Both the position numbers and the translations under genes were made by a program. The notes below the pieces were generated by a model. That model had not been told where the DNA came from. It ran no database searches and saw only the letters and a list, made by a program, of their open reading frames with translations. Of a stretch of DNA of 64,000 bases, positions 17,749 to 25,761 are shown piece after piece; the stretch's first letter is position 1; every line of letters starts with the position of its first letter. This stretch comes from Novosphingobium sp. JCM 18896 (lineage in GTDB: Bacteria > Pseudomonadota > Alphaproteobacteria > Sphingomonadales > Sphingomonadaceae), in assembly GCF_025938095.1 (NCBI RefSeq), contig NZ_JAPCZF010000002.1, positions 124,001 through 188,000 on the forward strand, in the 5' to 3' direction.

Positions 17749-18972
17749 ATGACCAAAGTCATGGAAGGCGTGCGCGTGCTCGAAGTCGCGCAGTTCACCT
17801 TCGTGCCGGCCGCGGGCGCGGTCATGGCCGACTGGGGCGCCGACGTGATCAAGATCGAGCATCCCGTGCGCGGCGACGCGCAGCGCGGTTTGGTTCGCGT
17901 CGGCGCGCATCCGATCACGCCGACGCGCAACACGGTGATGGAGCACCCCAACCGCGGCAAGCGTTCGGTCGGCATCGACGTCGCCACGCCCGAGGGCCGC
18001 GCGCTGATCTACCGCATCGCCGAAACCGCCGACGTGTTCCTGACCAATTTCCTGCCCGAGACGCGGCAGAAGCTGCAGATCGACGTCGAGCACATCCGCG
18101 CGGTCAATCCGCAGATCATCTATGCGCGCGGTTCGGCACATGGCGACAAGGGCCCCGAACGCGAACAGGGCGGCTACGACGGCACGGCCTTCTGGGCGCG
18201 CGGCGGCATCGGCTATGCGCTGACGCCCGAGGAACTGCCCGGCGTGATGTCGCAGGGCATCCCGGCCTTCGGCGATACGATCGGCGGCATGAACATCGCT
18301 GGCGGCATTGCCGCCGCGCTGTTCCACCGCGAGAAGACCGGCAAGCCGAGCGAGGTCGACGTCTCGCTGATGAGCTCGGCCGCCTGGGCCTATGCCTCGA
18401 GCCTGGCGATGAACATGGAATACGGCTTCCAGTTGCGCTCACCCTATCCACGCTCGGGCGCGACGCCGGGCAATCCGTTCATGGGCAATTTCCAGACCTC
18501 GGACGGCGGCACGATCAACCTCTGCCACCTGCAGCCCGGCCCCTATATCCGCGACACCTTCACCCACCTCGGCCTGCCCGAGCTGGCCGACGACCCGCGC
18601 TTCGCCGAAATCCACGCGCTGATGGAGAACTGGGAAGCTGGCGGCGCGCTGATCGCCACAGCCATCGCCGCCAAGCCCTTCGCCTACTGGCGCGAGCATC
18701 TGCGCACCCTCAAGGGCCAGTGGGCCCCGGCGCAGAGCGCGGCCGACCTGACCCGGGATGCCCAGGCCCTGGCCAACGACATGATCTTCGAAGTCGAAGG
18801 CGACGGCGGCAAACCGATCCGCCTCGTGCGCAGCCCGGTCCAGTTCGACCACGAACCGCTGGTGACCACGCGCGCCCCGCAGGCCTCCGAGCATACCGAG
18901 ACCTTTCTCATGGAATTCGGGCTCGAATGGGACGAGATCGAAGCGCTCAAGGCCAAGGGCGCGATCGCGTAA
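17749..18972 (+). CDS. CoA-transferase family III (CaiB/BaiF type)
   Basis: A 407-residue family III CoA-transferase. The start MTKVMEGVRVLEVAQFTFVP and ADWGADVIKIEHP match the family, and by alignment to formyl-CoA transferase the catalytic Asp that forms the acyl-anhydride is about Asp176 in FGDTIGG. It would move CoA from a donor thioester to a carboxylic acid. The ATG at 17749 has AGAGGA five bases upstream; a frame extending 19 codons further lacks support. It is followed after 12 bases by the crotonase-fold gene, so it likely activates the acid released by that enzyme. Confidence 0.9.
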   Translation: MTKVMEGVRVLEVAQFTFVPAAGAVMADWGADVIKIEHPVRGDAQRGLVRVGAHPITPTRNTVMEHPNRGKRSVGIDVATPEGRALIYRIAETADVFLTNFLPETRQKLQIDVEHIRAVNPQIIYARGSAHGDKGPEREQGGYDGTAFWARGGIGYALTPEELPGVMSQGIPAFGDTIGGMNIAGGIAAALFHREKTGKPSEVDVSLMSSAAWAYASSLAMNMEYGFQLRSPYPRSGATPGNPFMGNFQTSDGGTINLCHLQPGPYIRDTFTHLGLPELADDPRFAEIHALMENWEAGGALIATAIAAKPFAYWREHLRTLKGQWAPAQSAADLTRDAQALANDMIFEVEGDGGKPIRLVRSPVQFDHEPLVTTRAPQASEHTETFLMEFGLEWDEIEALKAKGAIA

Positions 18973-18984
18973 GGGAGCCGGACG

Positions 18985-19749
18985 ATGAAGCTCAGCGACT
19001 ATCAGGACAAATATACCGGCATCCGCTTCGCCCGCGAAAACGGCGTGCTCGAGATGACGATCCACACGCGCGGCGGGCCGGCCAAGTGGGGCTCGGCACC
19101 CGACAGCCTCCACGCCGAACTCGGTGAGGCCTTCCTCGACCTGGCCCGCGATCCCGAGAACCGGGTGATCCTGCTCACGGGCACGGGCGATGCCTTCATC
19201 GACGATTTCGACCGCACCCAGGGCTATCCCGAGGACAGCCTCGGCGGCATGTGGTCGCGGATCTACGACGAGGGCGTGAGCCTGCTGAACAACCTGCTGG
19301 CGATCCCGGTGCCGATGATCGCCGCGGTCAATGGGCCGGCGCTGATCCATGCCGAACTCGCCGTGCTCTGCGACATCGTCCTCGCCTCGGACACCGCCGA
19401 ATTCGCCGATCTCGCGCATCTGGCCGGCACCGGCTCGATCCCCGGCGACGGCGTCCACGTCGTCTGGCCGATGCTGCTCGGCCCCAATCGCGGGCGCTAT
19501 TTCCTGCTGACCGGCGAGCGCATTGCCGCGGCCGAGGCGCGCCAGATCGGCGTCGTCGCCGAGGTTCTGAGCCCCGATGCGCTGCTACCGCGCGCCCGCG
19601 AACTGGCCGCCTGGCTCGCCGCCAAGCCGCTACCGGCGCTGCGCCACACGCGCACCCTGCTGGTCAGGGAACTGCGCCGCCGCATGTTCGACGAACTGCA
19701 CAGCGGCCTCGCGCACGAGGCGCTGGCGACGCTGGTCCCGCCGGTCTAG
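18985..19749 (+). CDS. Crotonase-superfamily C-C hydrolase, 6-oxocamphor-hydrolase-like
   Basis: A 254-residue crotonase-fold protein. The usual Glu pair of enoyl-CoA hydratases is not apparent. Instead His43, His122, His145, Asp155 and Glu245 fall at, or within two residues of, the positions I recall for the active site of 6-oxocamphor hydrolase (His45, His122, His145, Asp154, Glu244), and IPGDGVHVVWP surrounds the Asp. That enzyme cleaves cyclic beta-diketones by a retro-Claisen reaction to keto acids, without CoA. The length is also nearly the same. It is co-transcribed with a CoA-transferase and overlaps a convergent gene by four bases. An ordinary enoyl-CoA hydratase is the alternative. 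Confidence 0.75.
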   Translation: MKLSDYQDKYTGIRFARENGVLEMTIHTRGGPAKWGSAPDSLHAELGEAFLDLARDPENRVILLTGTGDAFIDDFDRTQGYPEDSLGGMWSRIYDEGVSLLNNLLAIPVPMIAAVNGPALIHAELAVLCDIVLASDTAEFADLAHLAGTGSIPGDGVHVVWPMLLGPNRGRYFLLTGERIAAAEARQIGVVAEVLSPDALLPRARELAAWLAAKPLPALRHTRTLLVRELRRRMFDELHSGLAHEALATLVPPV

Positions 19750-20771
19750 GCCTCGGCGCGCGCCAGATCCTCGGCGAGCTTGGGCACTTCGGCGAGCGCG
19801 CGCAGCGCGTCGTTGAGATGGGTGCAGCCCTCGGGTCCACGCAGCTGGTTGAGCACGGTATCGCGCACCTCGGCGATCCGCGAGCCGACCAGCCGCCGCG
19901 CGTTGTGAATCGCACCCGGGCATTCGGAGAACGGCAGGATGCGTGCCTCGGGCTCGAGCGTCAGGATCTCGAGCGTCACGGGATCGGCGATGACCACGAG
20001 GTTGTATTCGTGGATCGCCACGCGGGTGCCGTCCTTGCGCTTGGCGCTGTCCTGGAAAGCGGCATCAATGCGGATCAAACCCGAGCTGTCGCGCGTCACG
20101 TCGATGCGGCGCGCGCGGCGGAATCCGGGGCCATCGACGTCGTGGAGCGGATGCCAGCCTTCGGGATCGAGCGGATTGCGCACGTCGCCGGCATCGGCAT
20201 CGGCGACGTTGCGCTGCGGCCCGTCGCGATCGAGGCCGCTGTGCCCTTCCTGGAGCCCCCAGCAGACGTTGACCCGCGCGGCCATCATCTGATCCATCTG
20301 CTCGTTGCCCATGCGCTCGCGCAGGCGTTCCTGCCAATCGTCGTGCCATTGCGACCAGGCGAAGGCCGAGACCAGCGCCGTACCCGAAATGTCGTCGAGC
20401 GGGAGATAGAGCGGCGCGCCCGTCTCGATCAGCTCGGGCATCGTCTCCTTGATGAACAGCCGCAGGTGGTTGCCACCACGCACGCCGACCAGACGATCGA
20501 GCCGCGCATCGCGCGGTTCTCCGACGATCGAGGTGATCGTCTTGTCCTGCGCCAGGGTCGCACGGTAGCCGGCCTCTTCGAGCACACGTCCCTTTCCGCC
20601 ACCGGCCGGCGTGAAGAAATCGCGCGCACGGCCGACGAACAGCCTGTCACCATCCTCGCCCTCGGGCCAGGTGACGTCGATGCTCGAGGTGCGGCGGACC
20701 GAACTCGAAACGCGAGCGGGCGCGGGGTTTGCCGTGGAGCGCGGCGGCGGCGGAAGAACTTTACTAGCCAT
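19746..20771 (-). CDS. DUF2889-domain protein
   Basis: A 341-residue protein with a Pro-rich N-terminus and a C-terminal DUF2889-like signature (RLVGSRIAEVRDTV, then GPEGCTHLNDALRAL). No function is established for this domain. The middle contains a HPLHDVDGPGFRRARRIDVTRD segment leading into the domain. It follows the NADP oxidoreductase gene on the same strand. The ATG at 20771 is chosen; a TTG at 20807 overlaps the upstream stop (TTGA) and would add 12 residues by translational coupling. It is last in the leftward P450 gene run, suggesting an accessory catabolic role. Confidence 0.7.
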   Translation of the reverse strand: MASKVLPPPPRSTANPAPARVSSSVRRTSSIDVTWPEGEDGDRLFVGRARDFFTPAGGGKGRVLEEAGYRATLAQDKTITSIVGEPRDARLDRLVGVRGGNHLRLFIKETMPELIETGAPLYLPLDDISGTALVSAFAWSQWHDDWQERLRERMGNEQMDQMMAARVNVCWGLQEGHSGLDRDGPQRNVADADAGDVRNPLDPEGWHPLHDVDGPGFRRARRIDVTRDSSGLIRIDAAFQDSAKRKDGTRVAIHEYNLVVIADPVTLEILTLEPEARILPFSECPGAIHNARRLVGSRIAEVRDTVLNQLRGPEGCTHLNDALRALAEVPKLAEDLARAEA

Positions 20772-20803
20772 GCTTAGTAAAGTGTTCCCGTTCGGCCTGC
20801 TTT

Positions 20804-21838
20804 TCAAGCGAGATCGGCGACCCGCACCAACAGCTTGCCGACCGCGTCATTGCCCGAAAACACGCTGGCAAAGGCATCGGGTGCCGATTCCAGGCCCTCG
20901 ACCACCGTCTCGGGATAAGTGATCTTGCCGTCCGATATCCACCCGGCGATCTCTTCGAGCACCGAAGGCGGGGCAAAGACGCCGGCAAAGCCTCGAATCT
21001 CGAGCCCGGTGTTCATGATCGTGCGGTACAGCGCTGGCATGTGATCGGGACCCGGCCCTTCGAAACCCATGCCGTAGTAGGCAATGTAGCCGCACATCGC
21101 CATGCGCGCACCGCGGTTGAGCTGGCGGAACACTTCCAGGGTAACGTCGCCGCCGGTGTTGTCGAAATAGCAGTCGATGCCGTTCGGCGCGGCGGCCTTG
21201 AGCTGCGCGGCGAAATCGGGCGACTTGTAGTCGGCCGCGCCATCGAAGCCGAGGTCGAGCAGCGCCTGGCACTTGGCCGGCCCGCCCGCGATGCCGACGG
21301 CGCGCGCGCCCTTGATCCGGGCGATCTGGCCGGCGATCGAGCCGACCGCACCCGCCGCGGCCGAGATCGCCACGGTATCGCCGGGCTTGATCCGCAAGGT
21401 CTCGACGCCGCCGTGCGCGGTCTGGCCGGGCATGCCGAGCACGCCGAGTGCAGTCGAGACTGGTGCCAGGCTCCGATCGAGCTTGCGCGGTGGGCCGCGG
21501 TAATCCGACTGGTCGGGCGCGACGACGGCATATTCGCGCCAGCCGGTACGCCCTTCGACCACGTCGCCGGGCTCGTAGTCGGGATGGTTGGAGGCGACGA
21601 CTTCGGACACGGTCGCGCCGACCATCACGTCGCCGAGTTCGAGATGCGTCGCGCCCGACAGACGCACTTCGTCGATCGCGAAGCGGAACAGCGGATCGAC
21701 CGCAAGCCACAAGGTGCGCAGCAGGATCTCGCGATCGCCGGCGGTGGGGAGCGGCACTTCCTCGAGGCGGAAGTCGGACGGCTTGGGATTGCCCTTGGCA
21801 TAGGAGGCCAGGACGATCTGCTTCATCGTGTCGGTCAT
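20804..21838 (-). CDS. NADP-dependent zinc-independent oxidoreductase (CurA / prostaglandin-reductase-like MDR)
   Basis: A 344-residue medium-chain reductase without zinc ligands. The N-terminus (KQIVLASYAKGNPKPSDFRL) and the nucleotide-binding AISAAAGAVGSIAGQIARIKG resemble the leukotriene B4 dehydrogenase / curcumin reductase family, which reduces the double bond of alpha,beta-unsaturated ketones with NADPH. The start at 21838 has a GAGTGAGGG stretch upstream. It lies between repeat B4 and the DUF2889 gene in the P450 gene run, so an enone intermediate of that pathway is the likely substrate. Confidence 0.88.
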   Translation of the reverse strand: MTDTMKQIVLASYAKGNPKPSDFRLEEVPLPTAGDREILLRTLWLAVDPLFRFAIDEVRLSGATHLELGDVMVGATVSEVVASNHPDYEPGDVVEGRTGWREYAVVAPDQSDYRGPPRKLDRSLAPVSTALGVLGMPGQTAHGGVETLRIKPGDTVAISAAAGAVGSIAGQIARIKGARAVGIAGGPAKCQALLDLGFDGAADYKSPDFAAQLKAAAPNGIDCYFDNTGGDVTLEVFRQLNRGARMAMCGYIAYYGMGFEGPGPDHMPALYRTIMNTGLEIRGFAGVFAPPSVLEEIAGWISDGKITYPETVVEGLESAPDAFASVFSGNDAVGKLLVRVADLA

Positions 21839-21866
21839 AACGCCCTCACTCCCTAACCCAAGAACC

Positions 21867-21963
21867 GTCGCCCCTGCGCAGGCAGGGGCCCAACCAAGCT
21901 TTTGTCCCGACACGAAGGCGCGTGATGCACCGTCAGCTAGGCCCCTGCCTTCGCAGGGGTGAC
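21867..21963. repeat. Interspersed palindromic repeat, family B variant (copy 4)
   Basis: A 97-base element between the P450 and oxidoreductase genes, with ends CGTCGCCCCTGC and GCAGGGGTGACG. The internal hairpins are built on CCCCTGC…GCAGGGG instead of CCCCCGC…GCGGGGG, so it is a diverged subfamily of B. It interrupts an otherwise compact leftward gene run. Confidence 0.75.
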
Positions 21964-21987
21964 GAACCTCGTTGAACCCCTCTGCCT

Positions 21988-23307
21988 CTACTTCAACCGC
22001 ACCGTCATCGCCGACATGCCGCGGTGATCGAGCCCGCGGTAGACGGGCTTGGGCAAGTCGGGATCGAGCCGCATCTTGGGGAAGCGGTCCATCAGGCCGG
22101 AAATCGCGACGATCATCTCCTGCCGCGCGACGTCCATGCCGAGGCAGCGGTGTGGGCCGAAGCCGAAGCCCATCTGGTGGCTCTTGTCGCGGAAGATGTC
22201 GTAGTCTTCGGGGTTCTTGAAGATCGTCGGATCGTGGTTCGCGGCGCCGAGGCACATGTGCACGCGGCTGCCCGCGGGAATCAGCACGCCCTCGACCTCG
22301 GTGTCTTCGGTGCAGAGCCGCGGGAAGACCGGATCGGTCGCGCGCCAGCGCAGACCTTCCTCGACCGCCTGGTCGAGCAGGCCGCGTTCCTTGACCGCGG
22401 CGTCCCAGAAATGGGTGTGGTTCATCAGCGCGTCGATCGTGATGCCGAGCTGGCGCCAGGTGGTGCCGCCACCCGCGAAGATCGCCAGCTTGCAGTAACC
22501 GAAGATCTCGTCCTCGGTGAGCAGGCGCTTGTCGCCGGTGTCCTCGTCGACGATCTCGGCCTTGATCAGGCCCGAGATCAGGTTGTCGCCCGGCTCGCGC
22601 TGGTTCTCGGCGATCAGGTCGCGCAGGGTCTTGTCGACCCAGGCGCGCGAGGCCGCCGATTCCTCGGCCGGCAGGCGCGCCGCGCCGAAGGTCGCGCGGT
22701 CGAGCTGGTAGCGGAACTCGATGACGTTCTCGCCCTCGAGCCCGATCGCGCGCGTCACTGTCGCCATCGGCAGCAATGCGCAGAGCTCGGAATTGAGGTC
22801 GACCGCGTCCTGGTCCTGGATCCGGTCGAGCAGCGCGTCGACGGTCTCCTGAATCCAGCGCTTGTTCCACCAGTCGAGCACCTTGGGGCGCTTGAACAGC
22901 GGCTGCGCGGCCGAACGCAGGCGCTTGTGCGGCTTGCCGACCATCGACAGGATCGTCTTGCCGATCGTCCGCACGCCGGCGCTCTCGTTGTAGCCTTCCG
23001 ATGAGAACACGAGGTTCTCGCGGAAACCGACCTCGCAGGCGCGATAGGAGAAGAAGGTGTAGGACTCACGCTCGGGCCCGTGCATGCCCGGCATCTCGGG
23101 CACGCCGAGAAGTTCGCGCAGACTGCCTTTATGCACGGCCGCGCTGTCACGCAGCGCGTTCATGTCGTCGGTATAGTCCTTCGACATGTCGACGCCGGTG
23201 TTGGCCGATTGCTTCTTCATGTTGAATAGCTCGTCGTAGCGCGGGTTGTCCGAGACGAGCGAAGCCAGCGCGTTCGACTGGCCGTGCGATACGGGGCAGG
23301 TCGCCAT
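21988..23307 (-). CDS. Cytochrome P450 monooxygenase
   Basis: A 439-residue soluble bacterial P450. The haem-binding loop is FGFGPHRCLG with Cys388 as the proximal ligand, and the K-helix EGLRWR gives the ExxR pair. The I-helix reads AGGGTT at residues 278-283, so the conserved acidic residue just before the first Thr is glycine (Gly281). This could alter oxygen protonation. It hydroxylates an unactivated C-H bond with O2 and two electrons, but no ferredoxin or ferredoxin reductase gene is in the window. A GGAGG ribosome site precedes the ATG, two bases after the SDR stop. It is co-transcribed with that SDR and an aldehyde dehydrogenase. Confidence 0.93.
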   Translation of the reverse strand: MATCPVSHGQSNALASLVSDNPRYDELFNMKKQSANTGVDMSKDYTDDMNALRDSAAVHKGSLRELLGVPEMPGMHGPERESYTFFSYRACEVGFRENLVFSSEGYNESAGVRTIGKTILSMVGKPHKRLRSAAQPLFKRPKVLDWWNKRWIQETVDALLDRIQDQDAVDLNSELCALLPMATVTRAIGLEGENVIEFRYQLDRATFGAARLPAEESAASRAWVDKTLRDLIAENQREPGDNLISGLIKAEIVDEDTGDKRLLTEDEIFGYCKLAIFAGGGTTWRQLGITIDALMNHTHFWDAAVKERGLLDQAVEEGLRWRATDPVFPRLCTEDTEVEGVLIPAGSRVHMCLGAANHDPTIFKNPEDYDIFRDKSHQMGFGFGPHRCLGMDVARQEMIVAISGLMDRFPKMRLDPDLPKPVYRGLDHRGMSAMTVRLK

Positions 23308-23309
23308 GG

Positions 23310-24110
23310 TCAGCCTCCAACCTTCTTGCCGGCGGTCAGGCCGCCGTCGACGGGCAGGTTCACGCCGGTGATGTTGCCCGCGAGGTCCGAGGCGAGGAAC
23401 ATCGCCGCGCCCGCGGTGTCGGCCGTATCGATCGCCTTGCCGAGCGGATGGGCGCGGCCCATGCCTTCGAGGATCTTGTCCTTCTGCTCGTGCTCGGGGT
23501 TCATGCCGCCGTAGTTGGTCAGCATCCCGGCGGGGCAGACCGAGTTCACGCGGATGCCCTTTTCGGCGACTTCGATCGCCAAGGTGCGAGTCATGGCGAC
23601 GACCGCCCCCTTGGTCGAGCCGTAGAGTACGCCGCCGTAGCCCGTGAGGCCCGCGACCGAGGCGGTGTTGACGATGACGCCCGGACCACCTTGCTTGTCG
23701 AACTGGCGGATCGCGGCCTGGCAACCGAAGATCACGCCGTTGATGTTCACTTCCTCGACCTTGCGCATCTCGGCGTGGTCGAGATCGACCAGCTTCTTCA
23801 TGCCGACGCCGGGAACCGGCAGCACGGTAATGCCGGCGTTGTTGTAGATGATGTCGAGCCGGCCGAAGGTCTCGACCGCCAGCGCCACGGCGGCGTTGAC
23901 CGAGTCGGGATCGGCGACGTTGCACTCGACCGCCTTGATCTGGCCCTGCGGCGCGCCGGCCAGTTTCACCGATTCCTCGGCGTTGGGCAGGTTGATGTCG
24001 GCGGCGATGACCTTGGCGCCGTGCTCGGCCCAGAGCTTGATCGCGGCGCGGCCCACGCCCGAGCCGGCGCCGGTAATGACCGCGACCTTGCCTTCGAGAA
24101 GTCCTTGCAT
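23310..24110 (-). CDS. Short-chain dehydrogenase/reductase
   Basis: A 266-residue classical SDR with VITGAGSGVGRAAIK, an Asp after beta2 (AADINL, indicating NAD preference), YNNAGITVL, the active-site NTASVAG and YGSTK. It ends with the usual LPVDGGLTAG. The start at 24110 has a GAGGGA ribosome site. It lies between an aldehyde dehydrogenase and a P450 gene on the same strand, two bases before the latter, so it probably oxidises the alcohol made by the P450. Confidence 0.9.
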   Translation of the reverse strand: MQGLLEGKVAVITGAGSGVGRAAIKLWAEHGAKVIAADINLPNAEESVKLAGAPQGQIKAVECNVADPDSVNAAVALAVETFGRLDIIYNNAGITVLPVPGVGMKKLVDLDHAEMRKVEEVNINGVIFGCQAAIRQFDKQGGPGVIVNTASVAGLTGYGGVLYGSTKGAVVAMTRTLAIEVAEKGIRVNSVCPAGMLTNYGGMNPEHEQKDKILEGMGRAHPLGKAIDTADTAGAAMFLASDLAGNITGVNLPVDGGLTAGKKVGG

Positions 24111-24154
24111 CGTTGTATCCCTCGTCCCGTTTTTATGTGGTTGGCCGGCGGCGA

Positions 24155-25612
24155 TCAGCCGCCGAGATTGAACGTCGTGACCATCTGGAACTCGCGCAGG
24201 CCTTCGATGCCGCGCTCGCGGCCGAGGCCACTCATCTTGATGCCGCCGCCCGAAGCGTAGCTGGACATGACCGCACCGTTGACGTTGACCGCGCCCGAGC
24301 GGAGCTTGAGGCCCGTCTGGTAGGCCGCGACCTTGTCCTGGCCCGTGACCCAGGCCGACAGGCCGAACTGACTGTCGTTGGCCATCTGAACCGCGTGATC
24401 GAGATCCTTGTAGCCGATCACCGTGACCACCGGGCCAAAGATCTCCTCCTGCGCGGCGGGGTTCGAATTGTCGGGCACGTCGAGCACGGTCGGCTCGAAG
24501 TAGAAGCCCTTGTCGAAGCCTTCGGGGCGCTTGCCACCCGCGACCACACGACCACCCGCCGCCACCGCGGCGGCGGTGAAGTGTTCGGCGCGCGCGCGCT
24601 GGGCGGCGCTGATGACCGGGCCGAGCACGGTGTCGGGGTCCTTGGCATGACCGATCTTCACGTTGGCGACGGCGGCGGCCATCTGCTCGAGCACTTCGGC
24701 CTTGTTCTCTTGCGGCACGAAGACGCGCGTGCCGAGGACGCAGCCCTGGCCGGCGTGCGAGGTGCAGACCTGGAAGGCGTGGCCGGCAGCGCGGCCGACC
24801 GAATCGGGCAGGAAGATCGCCGCCGACTTGCCGCCGAGCTCGAGCACCAGCCGCTTGAGCGTCGGCGCACCCTGCTCGGCGACCTTGGCGCCGACCGTGC
24901 ACGAGCCGGTGAACGAGACCATGTCGACCGCCTTGTCGGTCGAGATCATCTGCCCGCCTTCGAGGCCCTGCTCGATGATCACGTTCATCACGCCCGCGGG
25001 GATGCCGGCTTCCTCGGCCGCCTCGGCGAAGATCAGCGAAGACAGCGGGGTCAGCGGGTTCGGGCGCAGGATCACCGAATTGCCCGCCATCAGCGCCGGC
25101 ACGACCTTCCAAAAGGCGGTGTAGAACGGCACGTTGTAGGCCGAGATCGCCGAGACAACGCCGAGCGGACGATAGAGCTTGAGGCTCTGCACCGCGAAAT
25201 AGGGGTTCACCAGCTCGTGCAGCGGCAGCGGGTTGTTCTCGTGCTCGGGCAGCTTGAGGAACATGTCGACAATCTCGTCGGTCATGCGCAGCGGCGCGTG
25301 GACCTGCGCGCCCATGACGTTCGACGAGGTCGGGCAGCCGGCCTCCTCGATCGCGAGCTGACGCAGCGCGTCGGCGCGCTTGCGCAGCGCCTCGGCATAG
25401 CGGCGCATGGTCTCGCCGCGCTGTTTCATCGTCAGCCCGCTCCAGCGGCCGTCGTCGAACGCCGTGCGCGCGGCCTGGATGGCGCGCGAAACCTGGGCGG
25501 TGCTGACGCCGGTGACTTCGGCGACGACCGACTCGTCGGAGGGGTTCTCGACGACGAAGCCCTGGCCTTCACCCGAAACGAAAGCGCCATCGATATAGCC
25601 GGCGTAGGTCAC
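24155..25612 (-). CDS. NAD(P)-dependent aldehyde dehydrogenase
   Basis: A 485-residue aldehyde dehydrogenase. The general-base Glu is in VLELGGKSAA and the nucleophile is Cys291 in AGQGCVLG, with the substrate-channel motif ISAYNVPFY near residue 150. It oxidises an aldehyde to the acid. The start codon is GTG with GGGAGAG upstream. It heads the tight ALDH-SDR-P450 segment and has a perfect 14-base palindrome just upstream, the likely control site. The class cannot be fixed beyond the general ALDH family. Confidence 0.92.
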   Translation of the reverse strand: MTYAGYIDGAFVSGEGQGFVVENPSDESVVAEVTGVSTAQVSRAIQAARTAFDDGRWSGLTMKQRGETMRRYAEALRKRADALRQLAIEEAGCPTSSNVMGAQVHAPLRMTDEIVDMFLKLPEHENNPLPLHELVNPYFAVQSLKLYRPLGVVSAISAYNVPFYTAFWKVVPALMAGNSVILRPNPLTPLSSLIFAEAAEEAGIPAGVMNVIIEQGLEGGQMISTDKAVDMVSFTGSCTVGAKVAEQGAPTLKRLVLELGGKSAAIFLPDSVGRAAGHAFQVCTSHAGQGCVLGTRVFVPQENKAEVLEQMAAAVANVKIGHAKDPDTVLGPVISAAQRARAEHFTAAAVAAGGRVVAGGKRPEGFDKGFYFEPTVLDVPDNSNPAAQEEIFGPVVTVIGYKDLDHAVQMANDSQFGLSAWVTGQDKVAAYQTGLKLRSGAVNVNGAVMSSYASGGGIKMSGLGRERGIEGLREFQMVTTFNLGG

Positions 25613-25629
25613 TCATTCTCTCCCAAATA

Positions 25630-25643
25630 TTCGCTATAGCGAA
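25630..25643. promoter_or_regulatory. Perfect 14-base palindrome upstream of the aldehyde dehydrogenase gene (putative operator)
   Basis: TTCGCTATAGCGAA is its own reverse complement and lies 18 bases before the GTG start of the aldehyde dehydrogenase gene, in a short AT-rich island. The spacing and symmetry suit a dimeric repressor that controls the ALDH-SDR-P450 transcript. No regulator gene is adjacent, so the binding protein is unknown. Confidence 0.5.
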
Positions 25644-25761
25644 CTTCTGTTCGGTTTTTCTAACCTAGCTGAGCATCTGCGACCCGTCAATCTGACTCGC
25701 GGCGGAGCGCAGGCATCGTCGGGGCGGAAAGAGCCGGGGAAACGGCTGATGGACGGCGGTT

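Noticed and set aside
24113..25639. Plus-strand frame of 508 codons opposite the aldehyde dehydrogenase
   Set aside because: Antisense shadow of a well-supported gene; composition is Arg/His/Gly/Asp-rich without motifs.
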